DNA of 64,000 nucleotides from contig QXCW01000002.1 of assembly GCA_003550275.1 (NCBI GenBank), positions 248,001 through 312,000 of the forward strand, given 5' to 3'. A model generated the notes under the pieces. The model made no database searches and was not told the origin of the DNA. It saw only the letters and a program-made list of their open reading frames with translations. This document shows, piece after piece, positions 43,848 through 53,036 of the stretch (positions are counted from its first letter, which is position 1; each line of letters opens with the position of its first letter). A program made the translations under genes and the position numbers. The stretch is from Flavobacteriaceae bacterium MAR_2010_72 (lineage in GTDB: Bacteria > Bacteroidota > Bacteroidia > Flavobacteriales > Flavobacteriaceae).

Positions 43848-44864
43848 TTACTCAAGATCTTTTAAAAAGTAGCCCCCAACTTTAGTTATAGATTCATCAA
43901 TTCGAGCAAACTCAAAGCTTAAAGCTGATTTAACTTTTGAATTATCAAAAAACCGTTTTGAGTTGACTGTTTTTGCTAGTTGTTTAGATAATTTTCTGCG
44001 TTTTCCTCGTAATTTATGATTAAGCCAATCGAGTCGCCAACCAATTTCTAAAATTAATTTGGTTGCTTCTTTTTTTGCGGGCGCTACGTTTAGCGCATTA
44101 GCGACTTTAGTTTGGAAATCTCTAAAGGATAAATTTTCGGAGACTAGGATGAACCTTTCGTTTTTAATATCGCTATCCATAAGTTGGGTCATTGCTTGGG
44201 TAACATCCCAAATATCAACATAACCAGCGACTCCTTGGGTATAATAAAGCATTCCTTTATATATCTTTGTAATTAAACTTCCACTGCCACCAGATCGCCA
44301 ATATCCGGGTCCTAAAATGACACCAGGATTTACAATAACAGTATCAACACCCTCTTGTGTGCCCCGCCAAACTTCAATTTCAGCACCATATTTTGTAATA
44401 GCATAAACACTATGGTCTTCTTCTTTGTTCCAAGAAGTTTCTTCTGTTATTAAATCGTCAAGTTGTTGAGTGTGACCAACTGCGGCTACTGAACTTACAT
44501 AACACAATTTTTGAATCTTGTGAGCAATACAGAGATTAACAATATTGGCTGTACCCTCAATGTTAATTTTGCGAAGTTGACGATATTTATCGGGTTCAAA
44601 TGAAACAAACGCTGCGGCATGATAAACGTGGGTGACATTTTCAAAAGCTTTTTCTAATGCAGGAACATCATTTAGATCGCCTTCAACCCATTCAATAGCA
44701 TTAAATAAAGCTTCATGTTCACCACTGTAATACGAAAAAACATGCTTCACCAAATCTATCTTATGCTTTCTTCTGTAAAGGGCGCGTACTTTTTTATTTT
44801 GACTAATCAAATTGTAAAGTAAGTGTGAGCCTACCAATCCTGTACCTCCTGTAACTAATATCAT
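43848..44864 (-). CDS. NAD-dependent epimerase/dehydratase (extended SDR)
   Basis: The 338-residue extended short-chain dehydrogenase has the NAD motif VTGGTGLVGSHLLYNL at residues 4-19. The catalytic YxxxK is AITKYGAEIEVWRG (Y-A-I-T-K in VYAITKYGAE), and VNPGVILGPGYW follows. The substrate could be a nucleotide sugar, a sterol-like ketone or dihydroflavonol-like compound; the sequence does not say. It is convergent with the DUF4296 gene with a 1-base gap and divergent from tyrS. Confidence 0.85.
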   Translation of the reverse strand: MILVTGGTGLVGSHLLYNLISQNKKVRALYRRKHKIDLVKHVFSYYSGEHEALFNAIEWVEGDLNDVPALEKAFENVTHVYHAAAFVSFEPDKYRQLRKINIEGTANIVNLCIAHKIQKLCYVSSVAAVGHTQQLDDLITEETSWNKEEDHSVYAITKYGAEIEVWRGTQEGVDTVIVNPGVILGPGYWRSGGSGSLITKIYKGMLYYTQGVAGYVDIWDVTQAMTQLMDSDIKNERFILVSENLSFRDFQTKVANALNVAPAKKEATKLILEIGWRLDWLNHKLRGKRRKLSKQLAKTVNSKRFFDNSKVKSALSFEFARIDESITKVGGYFLKDLE

Positions 44865-44917
44865 GCAACTAAAGTAAAGAATTATCTATTATACATAAGT
44901 AATTCTACATTGATTTT

Positions 44918-44925
44918 TATCTTTG
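44918..44925 (+). promoter_or_regulatory. Promoter box of tyrS
   Basis: TATCTTTG is an exact TAnnTTTG match; it ends 19 bases before the ATG at 44945. Confidence 0.55.
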
Positions 44926-44944
44926 CCAAAAAATTTAGAACATT

Positions 44945-46252
44945 ATGGCTAATGCTTTTGTTGAAGAACTACGTTGGAGAGGAATGCTCCACGATATCAT
45001 GCCGGGTACCGAAGAGCAATTGAACAAGGAAATGACTACGGCCTATATAGGTTTTGATCCAACTTCTGACTCGCTTCACATAGGAAGTTTAGTGCAAATC
45101 ATTTTATTGGTGCATTTTCAAAATGCAGGGCATAAGCCTATTGCATTAGTTGGAGGCGCTACAGGCATGATTGGTGATCCTTCAGGAAAAAGTGATGAGC
45201 GTAATTTGTTGGATGAAGCTACCTTAAACCATAATGTAAAGGGGATTAAAAGTGTGTTTTCTCGTTTTTTGGATTTCAACTCTAAAGAAGCTAATGCCCC
45301 TGTTTTAGTGAACAATTATGATTGGATGAAGGATTTTACATTCATCGATTTTGCTCGCGATGTTGGCAAGCGAATTACAGTAAACTATATGATGGCCAAA
45401 GATTCAGTTAAAAAACGCTTGTTTGGCGAAGAAGGCAATGTTGGGATGTCGTTTACAGAATTCACCTATCAACTTATTCAGGGTTATGATTTCTATCATT
45501 TGTACAAAACCCATAATTGTATGTTGCAAATGGGCGGAAGTGACCAATGGGGCAATATTACTACAGGAACCGAATTGGTGAGACGCATGAACGTTGGCGA
45601 AGAGGCTAAAGCTTTTGCACTTACTTGCCCATTAATCACAAAGGCTGATGGTTCTAAATTTGGAAAAAGTGAAGGTGGAAATGTTTGGCTCGATGCCGAC
45701 AAAACATCTGTATATAAATTTTATCAATTTTGGCTTAATGCTACTGATGAAGATGCCGAGAAATACATCAAGATTTTTACTTTTTTAGACAAACCAACAG
45801 TTGAAGATTTAATTGAGAATCATAAAGAAGCTCCACATTTGAGGCTTTTACAAAAACGATTGGCAGAAGAAGTGACCACGTTTGTACATTCTAAAGAAGA
45901 GTTTGAAAATGCAGAAAAAGCTTCAAATATTTTGTTTAGCAAATCATTTAAAGCAGATATAAAAACATTAAACGAGAGCACGTTTTTAGATGTTTTTGAA
46001 GGTGTTCCGCAGTCAGAAATTTCAAGAGCCGATTTTAATGAAGGTCTGGATATGATTGCTGCTTTATCAGCAAAAACCAATTTTTTAGCTTCAAATGGAG
46101 AAGCACGCCGGGCTTTGAAGGAGAATTCAGTGTCTGTAAATAAGGAAAAAGTTGATGAAGATTATCAACTTACAACTGAAGACCTCATAAATGATGCCTA
46201 CATTATCATTAATAAAGGGAAAAAGAATACCTATATCATAAAAGTTGTTTAA
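44945..46252 (+). CDS. tyrS: Tyrosyl-tRNA synthetase
   Basis: The 435-residue class I synthetase charges tRNA-Tyr. The HIGH motif is SLHIGSL (about residues 44-50) and the KMSKS counterpart is KFGKS in [36 protein letters not shown] is the family's substrate loop. The C-terminal S4-like domain is present ([17 protein letters not shown]). A terminator follows at once. Confidence 0.97.
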   Translation: MANAFVEELRWRGMLHDIMPGTEEQLNKEMTTAYIGFDPTSDSLHIGSLVQIILLVHFQNAGHKPIALVGGATGMIGDPSGKSDERNLLDEATLNHNVKGIKSVFSRFLDFNSKEANAPVLVNNYDWMKDFTFIDFARDVGKRITVNYMMAKDSVKKRLFGEEGNVGMSFTEFTYQLIQGYDFYHLYKTHNCMLQMGGSDQWGNITTGTELVRRMNVGEEAKAFALTCPLITKADGSKFGKSEGGNVWLDADKTSVYKFYQFWLNATDEDAEKYIKIFTFLDKPTVEDLIENHKEAPHLRLLQKRLAEEVTTFVHSKEEFENAEKASNILFSKSFKADIKTLNESTFLDVFEGVPQSEISRADFNEGLDMIAALSAKTNFLASNGEARRALKENSVSVNKEKVDEDYQLTTEDLINDAYIIINKGKKNTYIIKVV

Positions 46253-46254
46253 AT

Positions 46255-46293
46255 AAAAAACGCCTGATTGAAAGTTCAATTCAGACGTTTTTT
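46255..46293 (+). terminator. Terminator of tyrS
   Basis: AAAAAACG...TTGAA pairs with TTCAA...CGTTTTTT over a short loop, with one mismatch and one bulge; T-run at 46288-46293. Confidence 0.75.
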
Positions 46294-46333
46294 GGTAACC
46301 AACCAACTAAAAACTTTTTCTTTTTCGATTAAA

Positions 46334-46780
46334 CTAATTATACTTTACAGCTTCCCAATATTGGTCGGCTTTATTTTGCAAACCTTTCACATCATTTTTT
46401 AACCAAAGTTTTAAGGTATTTGTTCCCCAAGCATTATAGAATAAATACAGCTTACCGTCTCTTATTTCAAATGTATTAGGATTGATGCCCACTTTTTTTC
46501 CATTGTCGGCCATAGCAAAAGCGCAGAAACCTCCATATTGTGGGATATATTTTTCGGGATTGGAGTTAAAGACGTCCAAATTTTGTTGCGACACAAATTT
46601 GTAGTTCACACCATCATGACTACTTATATAAAGTTTATTTCCTTCAATAGCTTTATTTTCAAAGTAAGCGACAACGTCGTAACCTTCAGCCGCAAAGCCT
46701 TTTTTAGTATTATAGTCTGTAGTTTGGGCAAATCCTAATTGCTGAAAAGTAAGAAATAAAATAACCGCTATCTGTTTCAT
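46334..46780 (-). CDS. Secreted YHS-domain protein
   Basis: The 148-residue protein has a signal peptide (residues 1-18, ending LGFAQ). A YHS-like domain follows: AAEGYDVVAYFENKAIEG, then NLDVFNSNPEKYIPQYGGFCAFAMADNGKKV. YHS domains are small metal-associated modules found near metal transport and metabolism genes. The protein is probably periplasmic. Its neighbours give no clear link to a metal system. Confidence 0.85.
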   Translation of the reverse strand: MKQIAVILFLTFQQLGFAQTTDYNTKKGFAAEGYDVVAYFENKAIEGNKLYISSHDGVNYKFVSQQNLDVFNSNPEKYIPQYGGFCAFAMADNGKKVGINPNTFEIRDGKLYLFYNAWGTNTLKLWLKNDVKGLQNKADQYWEAVKYN

Positions 46781-46810
46781 GAAACCTAGGTCGTAAAAGT
46801 GGATCGCTAA

Positions 46811-47791
46811 TTACAGAACCATAAGGTTACAGCCTCTAACGTCAGAATGGTCGAACCTACCTATAATCTCAAATGTGCCGTCGAGATAAGTTTTTCCTAA
46901 ATCTTGTGTAGCGATAAAGGCGCAGGAATTAATGTTGGCCAAATCAATAATATTTAGGCCTCCTGTGGTATTATGAGATAATAAAGTTAAAGGATCTTCA
47001 GGATCTCGGGTAATAATTCTCATCCAATTTGGGCATTGAAAAATACCATCGCCTTTGGAGTAGGCTTGACTTAACAATTCGGTCATACCATATTCACTAT
47101 GAATGTGTTCTACACCAAAACCCTGTTTCAAAATAGAATGAAGTTCTGAACGAATAAGCTCTTTTCGCCTGCCTTTCATCCCTCCAGTTTCCATGACAAT
47201 AGTATGCTTTAATTTGAATCGGTTTAGTTCAACGAGGTCTAACAAAGCATATGAAACACCTATCAAAAGAGTTGGTTTCCCTTGTAATTCTAATTGTTCA
47301 ATAATCTGGCTTAATTCAGTTAAATTATTTAAATAGAAGCCACTTTCTTTGTGTTTAGATTGTTTAATTAAGCAGTCAACCATGTAAACTAACGAAGAGC
47401 CTTCACGTTCGAGATAGGAAGGCAACAAACCTAAAATGACGTAATCTTCAATAGCACCATAAAACTGCTTAAATCCTTTTTGAAAACTTTCTTCGTAAAC
47501 ATTAATATCTGTAATATGATGTTTACTCGTTATACTTCCGGTAGTTCCAGAACTTGTAAAGGTTTTTTCAATGGGTTTTGAACCCGTTACAACCTTATGC
47601 GTTTTAAAAAATTGAATGGGTAAAAAAGGAATCTCCTTAATGGAGTTGATATCACTAGGGTGCTTATAGAGCAAGTCGCAAAATGATCGATATACCGTGT
47701 TGTGTTCAAACTGATATTCAAAAACCTTTAGAGCAAGGGATTCAAACTCTTTTTCGGAGGAAATTTTAAAGATATCACTTGGGTTGATCAT
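46811..47791 (-). CDS. LuxE-like acyl-protein synthetase/ligase
   Basis: The 326-residue protein matches the LuxE (acyl-protein synthetase) branch of adenylate-forming enzymes. The ATP loop is KTFTSSGTTGSITSKH, and later segments are VMETGGMKGRRKEL and SEYGMTELLSQAYS. LuxE itself activates fatty acids and hands them to the reductase LuxC. No luxC, luciferase or carrier protein is adjacent. The ATG at 47791 is the likely start; a TTG lies further upstream. Substrate unknown. Confidence 0.85.
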   Translation of the reverse strand: MINPSDIFKISSEKEFESLALKVFEYQFEHNTVYRSFCDLLYKHPSDINSIKEIPFLPIQFFKTHKVVTGSKPIEKTFTSSGTTGSITSKHHITDINVYEESFQKGFKQFYGAIEDYVILGLLPSYLEREGSSLVYMVDCLIKQSKHKESGFYLNNLTELSQIIEQLELQGKPTLLIGVSYALLDLVELNRFKLKHTIVMETGGMKGRRKELIRSELHSILKQGFGVEHIHSEYGMTELLSQAYSKGDGIFQCPNWMRIITRDPEDPLTLLSHNTTGGLNIIDLANINSCAFIATQDLGKTYLDGTFEIIGRFDHSDVRGCNLMVL

Positions 47792-47894
47792 GACAACAAA
47801 AGTAGCCAAAATAGTATGATTAGTTTTAACCCAACAGCTTTTATGAAGATTAATTCAATAGGAAACGTAATCACTTAATAAGTTAAAACAGTAA

Positions 47895-48230
47895 TTATCG
47901 TATAATCAATTTTCTGGTAGCTGTAATATTATTTTGAGTAATTTTTATGATATAAACGCCACTAGTAATTTGAGAAATATCAATAGCGTTACCATTCAGT
48001 CTAGTTTCAAATACTTTTTTACCCAACACATCAAATATCTCAATGGTTTTGGTTGTGTTTTTAGGCGTATTTATAAATAATTTACTGTTTGCGTTGACTG
48101 GATTGGGGTATAAGTTTAATCCAGTAATTTCATTTTCTACAGAACTCTTTCTCTCATTTTGAGCAAAGCCAGAATAACCTAGAGCTAATCCAATAAAAAG
48201 AATGATAAATTGTAAGTAATTCTTCATCAT
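47895..48230 (-). CDS. Mini-protein with signal peptide and T9SS type A sorting domain
   Basis: The ~111-residue product is a signal peptide (ending YSGFAQ, about residue 23) and a ~12-residue linker, then a complete T9SS C-terminal sorting domain (about 36-111). The domain shows LNLYPNPVNANSKLFI, IEIFDVLGKKVFETRLNGNAIDISQITSGVYIIKI and ATRKLIIR. In the usual arrangement this domain is the tail of a large secreted protein. Here almost nothing else is present. It may be a remnant of a larger gene or a standalone surface peptide. Confidence 0.8.
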   Translation of the reverse strand: MMKNYLQFIILFIGLALGYSGFAQNERKSSVENEITGLNLYPNPVNANSKLFINTPKNTTKTIEIFDVLGKKVFETRLNGNAIDISQITSGVYIIKITQNNITATRKLIIR

Positions 48231-48411
48231 AACCAAAACTTTTAATAAATTTATTAGGTTATCTCAAAAGGTGTACCAAAAATAATGTTAAACCTTTATA
48301 AATTTAACTATTGGTGAAATTTATGTAAGGACAAGGTTATGTTAATGTTATTAAAACCAGTGTTCCTATAATTTTTTGTTATTAATAGTATCTTTACACT
48401 TGATTTTTTCA

Positions 48412-49104
48412 ATGAAACGTATGAAAAAAAGAGACATTAAAATTCTTTTGGTTGATGATGAACCAGATATTTTAGAAATTGTTGGTTATAATTTATCAGC
48501 CGAAGGCTATCAGGTAACCACTGCAGCCAATGGCCTTGAAGCGGTTAAAAAAGCAAAGAAAGAACGACCACACCTTATCATTTTAGATGTAATGATGCCC
48601 GAAATGGATGGTATTGAAGCCTGTGAGCAGATTAGGAAAAATCCTGATCTTAATGAAACCATCATAACGTTTTTGACAGCAAGAGGCGAGGATTACTCTC
48701 AAGTGGCTGGATTTGATGCAGGAGCCGATGATTATATTACCAAACCTATAAAACCAAAAGTACTGGTAAGTAAAGTCAACGCGCTTTTAAGACGCCTAAA
48801 GGAAGATGCTGATACCGATACTATTCTTAAAATAGGAGGATTGATTATCAATAGGGAAGAATATAAAATTTCACACAAGGGAGAAGAGATCATTTTACCT
48901 AGGAAAGAATTTGAATTACTATCTTTGCTAGCAACAAAGCCAGGAAAGGTATTTAAGCGAGAAGAAATTTTAGACAAAGTTTGGGGGAATGAGGTCGTAG
49001 TTGGAGGTCGTACTATAGATGTTCATATTAGAAAACTTCGAGAGAAAATTGGTGATAAAAGCTTTAAAACTGTAAAAGGTGTTGGGTACAAGTTTGTGGA
49101 CTAA
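48412..49104 (+). CDS. OmpR/PhoB-family response regulator
   Basis: The ~230-residue regulator has a receiver domain (ILLVDDEPDILEI, phospho-Asp in ILDVMMPEMDG, and Lys in YITKPIKP). A C-terminal winged helix follows (RKEFELLSLLATKPGKVFKR, VDVHIRKLREKIGD). The ATG at 48412 is used; there is a second one at 48421. Its stop overlaps the kinase start (TAATG), so the two form a standard two-component pair. The stimulus is unknown, but the type is PhoB-like. Confidence 0.93.
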   Translation: MKRMKKRDIKILLVDDEPDILEIVGYNLSAEGYQVTTAANGLEAVKKAKKERPHLIILDVMMPEMDGIEACEQIRKNPDLNETIITFLTARGEDYSQVAGFDAGADDYITKPIKPKVLVSKVNALLRRLKEDADTDTILKIGGLIINREEYKISHKGEEIILPRKEFELLSLLATKPGKVFKREEILDKVWGNEVVVGGRTIDVHIRKLREKIGDKSFKTVKGVGYKFVD

Positions 49105-50147
49105 TGCAAAGTCAATTAAAGAAATCTTATAAGTTTGCGATTAAAACATCGCTCTATATTACACTTTTTTTAACGCTCTTTACGAGTGTTTTTTTGTTCT
49201 ATTTAAACTGCTTGAGCATACTTACGATTGCATTGTTTGCTTTAGCATGTTATAGCTTTTCCTTTTTTGTCATTCAGTACAGAGTAGAACGATTTATTTA
49301 CAAACGTATAAAAAAAATCTACGACGATCTGACACTTTTAGAATCTACAACCTTGCGTAAACAGCCCATTACTACTGATATGGCTACACTTACGAAGCAA
49401 ATAGATCAGTATGCCAAAGACAAAAAACTAGAGATAGAATCATTGAAAGTAAGGGAAGAATACCGAAAAGAATTTATTGGTAATGTATCCCACGAACTTA
49501 AAACACCATTGTTTACAGTACAAGGTTATATTTCAACACTTATCGATGGTGGGATTAATGATAAAAAGATCAGGGAAAAGTACCTTGAACGAGCGGAAAA
49601 GGGCGTTGAGCGTCTCATTTACATTGTTAAGGATTTAGATATGATTACCAAATTAGAGGTTGGTGATTTAAGTTTAAATGTAGATGTATTTGATATTGTA
49701 AGCTTGATTGAAAGCGTTTTTGACCTTTTAGAAATGAAAGCCGCCAAAAAGAAGATTTCTTTGATATTTGATATAGACTATAAGGATCCAATTTTAGTTT
49801 ATGCCGATCGTGAGCGTATACAGCAGGTGCTTAGCAATTTAATCGTGAACTCCATTAAATATGGTAGAGAAAAGGGCACTACAGAAGTTAGTATCGAAAA
49901 TCTAATAAAAAATAAAGTCATTGTAAGAGTTACTGACAATGGCGAAGGCATTGCCAAGGCAAATATTCCAAGACTTTTTGAAAGGTTTTATAGGGTTGAT
50001 AAAAGTGGCTCTCGAAAAGAAGGTGGCTCTGGGTTGGGGCTTTCTATCGTAAAACACATTATCGAAGCCCATGATGAAAAAATCTATGTTGAAAGTGAGA
50101 TTGGTGTAGGAAGTGAGTTTTCATTCACTTTAGAAAAGGCTAAATAA
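49104..50147 (+). CDS. PhoR-type sensor histidine kinase
   Basis: The 347-residue kinase has two close N-terminal membrane segments (about 14-33 and 38-58) with almost no periplasmic loop. A short linker follows, then the H box with His130 (NVSHELKTPLFTVQGY), the N box (LSNLIVNSIKYG), G1 (DNGEGI), F box (LFERFYRVD) and G2 (GGSGLGLSIVKHI). The lack of an extracellular domain suggests sensing within the membrane or via a partner. It is coupled to the upstream regulator and overlaps the convergent glycosyltransferase gene by 18 bases. Confidence 0.93.
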   Translation: MQSQLKKSYKFAIKTSLYITLFLTLFTSVFLFYLNCLSILTIALFALACYSFSFFVIQYRVERFIYKRIKKIYDDLTLLESTTLRKQPITTDMATLTKQIDQYAKDKKLEIESLKVREEYRKEFIGNVSHELKTPLFTVQGYISTLIDGGINDKKIREKYLERAEKGVERLIYIVKDLDMITKLEVGDLSLNVDVFDIVSLIESVFDLLEMKAAKKKISLIFDIDYKDPILVYADRERIQQVLSNLIVNSIKYGREKGTTEVSIENLIKNKVIVRVTDNGEGIAKANIPRLFERFYRVDKSGSRKEGGSGLGLSIVKHIIEAHDEKIYVESEIGVGSEFSFTLEKAK

Positions 50148-51182
50148 GTCTTTGTAGTTAGCTTCAGCATCAAAATTGGTAAGCCCAGTAAAACTTTCAA
50201 TACCTTTTAATTTTTCAATGCTGAATTCATTTTGTTGGCAACTAGGTACAAGCCTTTGTTCCGTTAAACGCTTTGCAAGATACACTTGCTCAAATTGGCC
50301 TGGTGTTGGAATGAAAAAGGCGTGTTTGTTAAGTTTCGCCAAATCCATAATTGTAGTATATCCAGATCGTGAGACAATAAGTTTACTTTGATTTAATGCC
50401 TTTTCTAATAGCTCGGAAGTCATAAAATTATAAATGGTGATATGACCTTCTTCAACTACTTCCTGTTTGTTTTCAATAAGCCCTTTTACAAAAAGCACCT
50501 TGCCATTATAGTTTTTGAATTCTGCTAACAATTTTGTTTCTAACAAAGAACGTTGTGGCTCTGGGCCAGAGAGCAAAACCATAACGTCATAGACAATGTT
50601 ATGATTAGTTGTGTTGAATCTACTCAAAGGGCCTATATAGGTTGTTGGAATTGCGTAGGTGCTGGGATGACCTAATTTGCCACTCAAGTTATGCACACCC
50701 TGTGCATCAGGTACCCTACACACATCAAAATTTTTTATAGCCTTCTGATGCAATCTAGTGCTTAACCAAGTTGTCGTTCCGCTTAATACTTGTAATTGAT
50801 GTGTAATGTATACTGATGGCACTTGTTTGCTATACACCCCAAGTCTGTTATCTGAAATAATTCCATCTAATTCGTAGGTTTCAACAAGGGTTTGCAAGAT
50901 TCGATTTTCTTCTTTTACAGCGCGACGAATTTTTAAGGCTCCTTTTAAAAGGTTAAATGTAAAAAATTTGCCATTTTTTGGGTAAGTAATATGATACGAA
51001 GGTAATTCGAATGACTTTAAATCTGGAAATTCTTTTTTTAAGAGTGCCAATGCTACACCATCACTAGCGATTATGGGTTCAAATTGCTGGTCAATCAAAG
51101 CTTTGATAATGGGGATGCATCTGGTTGCATGACCCAGACCCCAATTTAACGGTGCAACTAAAATACGCTTCTTCAAAGTCAT
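50130..51182 (-). CDS. Glycosyltransferase (Glyco_trans_1_3/MurG-like fold)
   Basis: The 350-residue GT-B enzyme starts with KRILVAPLNWGLGHATRCIPI, the family's donor-site Gly-rich loop, and has IGPLSRFN, VMVLLSGPEPQRSLLE and KLIVSRSGYTTIMDLAKLNK in the C-terminal half. Relatives are uncharacterised sugar transferases in Bacteroidota. Its product may be a glycolipid or surface polysaccharide, but nothing nearby confirms this. It is divergent from trmB. Confidence 0.8.
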   Translation of the reverse strand: MTLKKRILVAPLNWGLGHATRCIPIIKALIDQQFEPIIASDGVALALLKKEFPDLKSFELPSYHITYPKNGKFFTFNLLKGALKIRRAVKEENRILQTLVETYELDGIISDNRLGVYSKQVPSVYITHQLQVLSGTTTWLSTRLHQKAIKNFDVCRVPDAQGVHNLSGKLGHPSTYAIPTTYIGPLSRFNTTNHNIVYDVMVLLSGPEPQRSLLETKLLAEFKNYNGKVLFVKGLIENKQEVVEEGHITIYNFMTSELLEKALNQSKLIVSRSGYTTIMDLAKLNKHAFFIPTPGQFEQVYLAKRLTEQRLVPSCQQNEFSIEKLKGIESFTGLTNFDAEANYKDLFSLF

Positions 51183-51252
51183 TAAAAATCAAAGATAAGC
51201 ATATAATTACTCTTATATATTTCCTTAATTTTACCAAAATATTAAATGACTT

Positions 51253-51927
51253 GTGGGAAGTAAAAATAAATTAAAGCGATTTAAAGAGAATGAATCTTTT
51301 TCTAATGTGTTTCAACCAACACGAGACAAATTAGTTAAAGAAAATTTTGAATTAAAAGGACAATGGAGGTCTTTGGTTTTTAAGAATGATAATCCGTTAA
51401 TTCTAGAATTGGGCTGCGGAAAAGGAGAATATAGCGTAGGTTTAGCTAAAAAATACCCTAGTAAAAACTTTATTGGAATAGATATTAAAGGCGCCCGGTT
51501 TTGGAGAGGCGCTAAAACTGCAATTGACGAGAGCATCAATAATGTAGCATTTTTACGAACCCAAATTGAACTTATCGAATATGCTTTTGCAAAAAATGAA
51601 GTCGATGAAATTTGGATTACATTTCCCGATCCCCAAATAAAATACAAGAGGACCAAGCACCGTATGACCAATAGTGAGTTTTTAAAACGCTATAAAAACA
51701 TTTTAAAACCAGACGGGATTGTAAACTTAAAAACAGATAGTGAATTTATGCATGGCTACACACTTGGGTTATTGCATGGGGCTGGTCATGAGGTGCTTTA
51801 CGCAAATCATAATGTGTATAAACAGGAAGGAAGTCCAGAAGAAGTGACAGCCATACAAACCTTTTATGAAAGCCAATATCTGGAACAGAACAAACCAATT
51901 ACGTATATTAGATTCAAAATTAAATAA
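51253..51927 (+). CDS. trmB: tRNA (guanine-46-N7)-methyltransferase
   Basis: The 224-residue SAM-dependent enzyme methylates G46 in the variable loop of tRNAs. SAM motif: LILELGCGKGEYSVGLAKKYP; catalytic region: DEIWITFPDPQIKYKRTKHR. It starts at a GTG, which gives the family's usual GSKNKLKRF N-terminus. The LysE gene starts 3 bases after its stop, so the two are probably co-transcribed. Confidence 0.94.
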   Translation: MGSKNKLKRFKENESFSNVFQPTRDKLVKENFELKGQWRSLVFKNDNPLILELGCGKGEYSVGLAKKYPSKNFIGIDIKGARFWRGAKTAIDESINNVAFLRTQIELIEYAFAKNEVDEIWITFPDPQIKYKRTKHRMTNSEFLKRYKNILKPDGIVNLKTDSEFMHGYTLGLLHGAGHEVLYANHNVYKQEGSPEEVTAIQTFYESQYLEQNKPITYIRFKIK

Positions 51928-51930
51928 CTA

Positions 51931-52560
51931 TTGAACATTACTATTGTATTTTTTCTAGGATTAGTAATTGCGCTTGTTGGAGTCATCCCTCCAGGGTTAT
52001 TGAACATGACAGCGGCAAAAATAAGTCTTAAAGAAGGTCATATAAGAGGGGTTATGTTTTCAATTGGCGTTTGTGTCATTGTTATGGTACAAACCTATAT
52101 TGCAGCAATTTTTGCCCGTTATTTAAGTAATCATCCCGACGTGATTGATATTTTGCAACGCGTTGCCTTTGTGATTTTTGTACTTATAACAATCTATTTC
52201 CTAGTAGTAGCTAAAAAGCAACCCAAACTTCAAGTAGATACTGATATTAAAAGTAAGCATAGCCGATTTTTTCAAGGCATGTTGTTGTCAGGAATCAATA
52301 TGTTTCCAATTCCTTATCAAGCCTACATGACTACAACATTGGCAACTATTGGTTGGTTGAGTTTTGATCAAACTATCATTATAAGCTATGTAGCAGGTGC
52401 GGCTATGGGAACCTTTGTCATGTTATATGTGTATATTTTCTTTTTTGACAAAATCAAAGGAAAGCACTTCACTTCTCAAAAAAACATGAACTATATCATT
52501 GGCGGAATTACAGGAATTATTGCTGTAGTCACGTTGATAAATATTATTAAAGAAATATAA
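51931..52560 (+). CDS. LysE-family exporter
   Basis: The 209-residue inner-membrane protein has six hydrophobic segments and the LysE/RhtB-type N-terminus FLGLVIALVGVIPPGLLNMT. The family exports amino acids or related small molecules; the substrate is not predictable. It starts at a TTG. Its stop overlaps the next ATG (TAATG), so it is translationally coupled to the alkyltransferase-like gene. Confidence 0.82.
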   Translation: MNITIVFFLGLVIALVGVIPPGLLNMTAAKISLKEGHIRGVMFSIGVCVIVMVQTYIAAIFARYLSNHPDVIDILQRVAFVIFVLITIYFLVVAKKQPKLQVDTDIKSKHSRFFQGMLLSGINMFPIPYQAYMTTTLATIGWLSFDQTIIISYVAGAAMGTFVMLYVYIFFFDKIKGKHFTSQKNMNYIIGGITGIIAVVTLINIIKEI

Positions 52561-52889
52561 TGAAACCCGAAACATTAAACTTTTTTGATCGAGTTTATGA
52601 GATCGTCAACCAAATTCCTTTCGGGCGAGTGACCAGTTATGGCGCTATTGCTAAATATCTGGGTGCAGCACGTAGTTCTCGCATGGTTGGGTACGCCATG
52701 AATGGTTCTAAAGGCAAAGATGTACCTGCGCATCGGGTTGTAAATCGAAAGGGACTGCTAACAGGAAAACATCATTTTGATGGCACAAATCTTATGCAGC
52801 AATTACTTGAGAGTGAAGGAATAAAAGTTATTGACAACCAAATTCAGGATTTTGAGTCCGTGTTTTGGGATCCTTCAAAAGAGCTTTAG
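52560..52889 (+). CDS. Alkyltransferase-like (ATL) protein of the MGMT family
   Basis: The 109-residue protein has only the DNA-binding domain of O6-alkylguanine-DNA alkyltransferases: PFGRVTSYGAIAKYLGAARSSRMVGYAM. The acceptor motif PCHRV is replaced by PAHRV (residues 56-60), so it cannot take up the alkyl group. Such ATL proteins bind O6-alkylguanine and hand it to nucleotide excision repair. The length fits the ATL group. It is coupled to the LysE gene upstream. Confidence 0.9.
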   Translation: MKPETLNFFDRVYEIVNQIPFGRVTSYGAIAKYLGAARSSRMVGYAMNGSKGKDVPAHRVVNRKGLLTGKHHFDGTNLMQQLLESEGIKVIDNQIQDFESVFWDPSKEL

Positions 52890-52977
52890 AATTGTAAATT
52901 ATTCTGGTTCATAAAAAAATAATATTCAGCTATAAATCCTTTCGATTAAACAACTTTATATTGTAAACAATTCGCTG

Positions 52978-52985
52978 TATATTTG
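52978..52985 (+). promoter_or_regulatory. Promoter box of the Mrp-NifU transcript
   Basis: TATATTTG is an exact TAnnTTTG match and covers the ATG-less start region at 52983. It supports the ATG at 53037 as the true Mrp start. Confidence 0.5.
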
Positions 52986-53036
52986 CACTTTAGAATGATT
53001 CTTAATAAAATAGATTCCATTAGTTTGAATAGCAAT

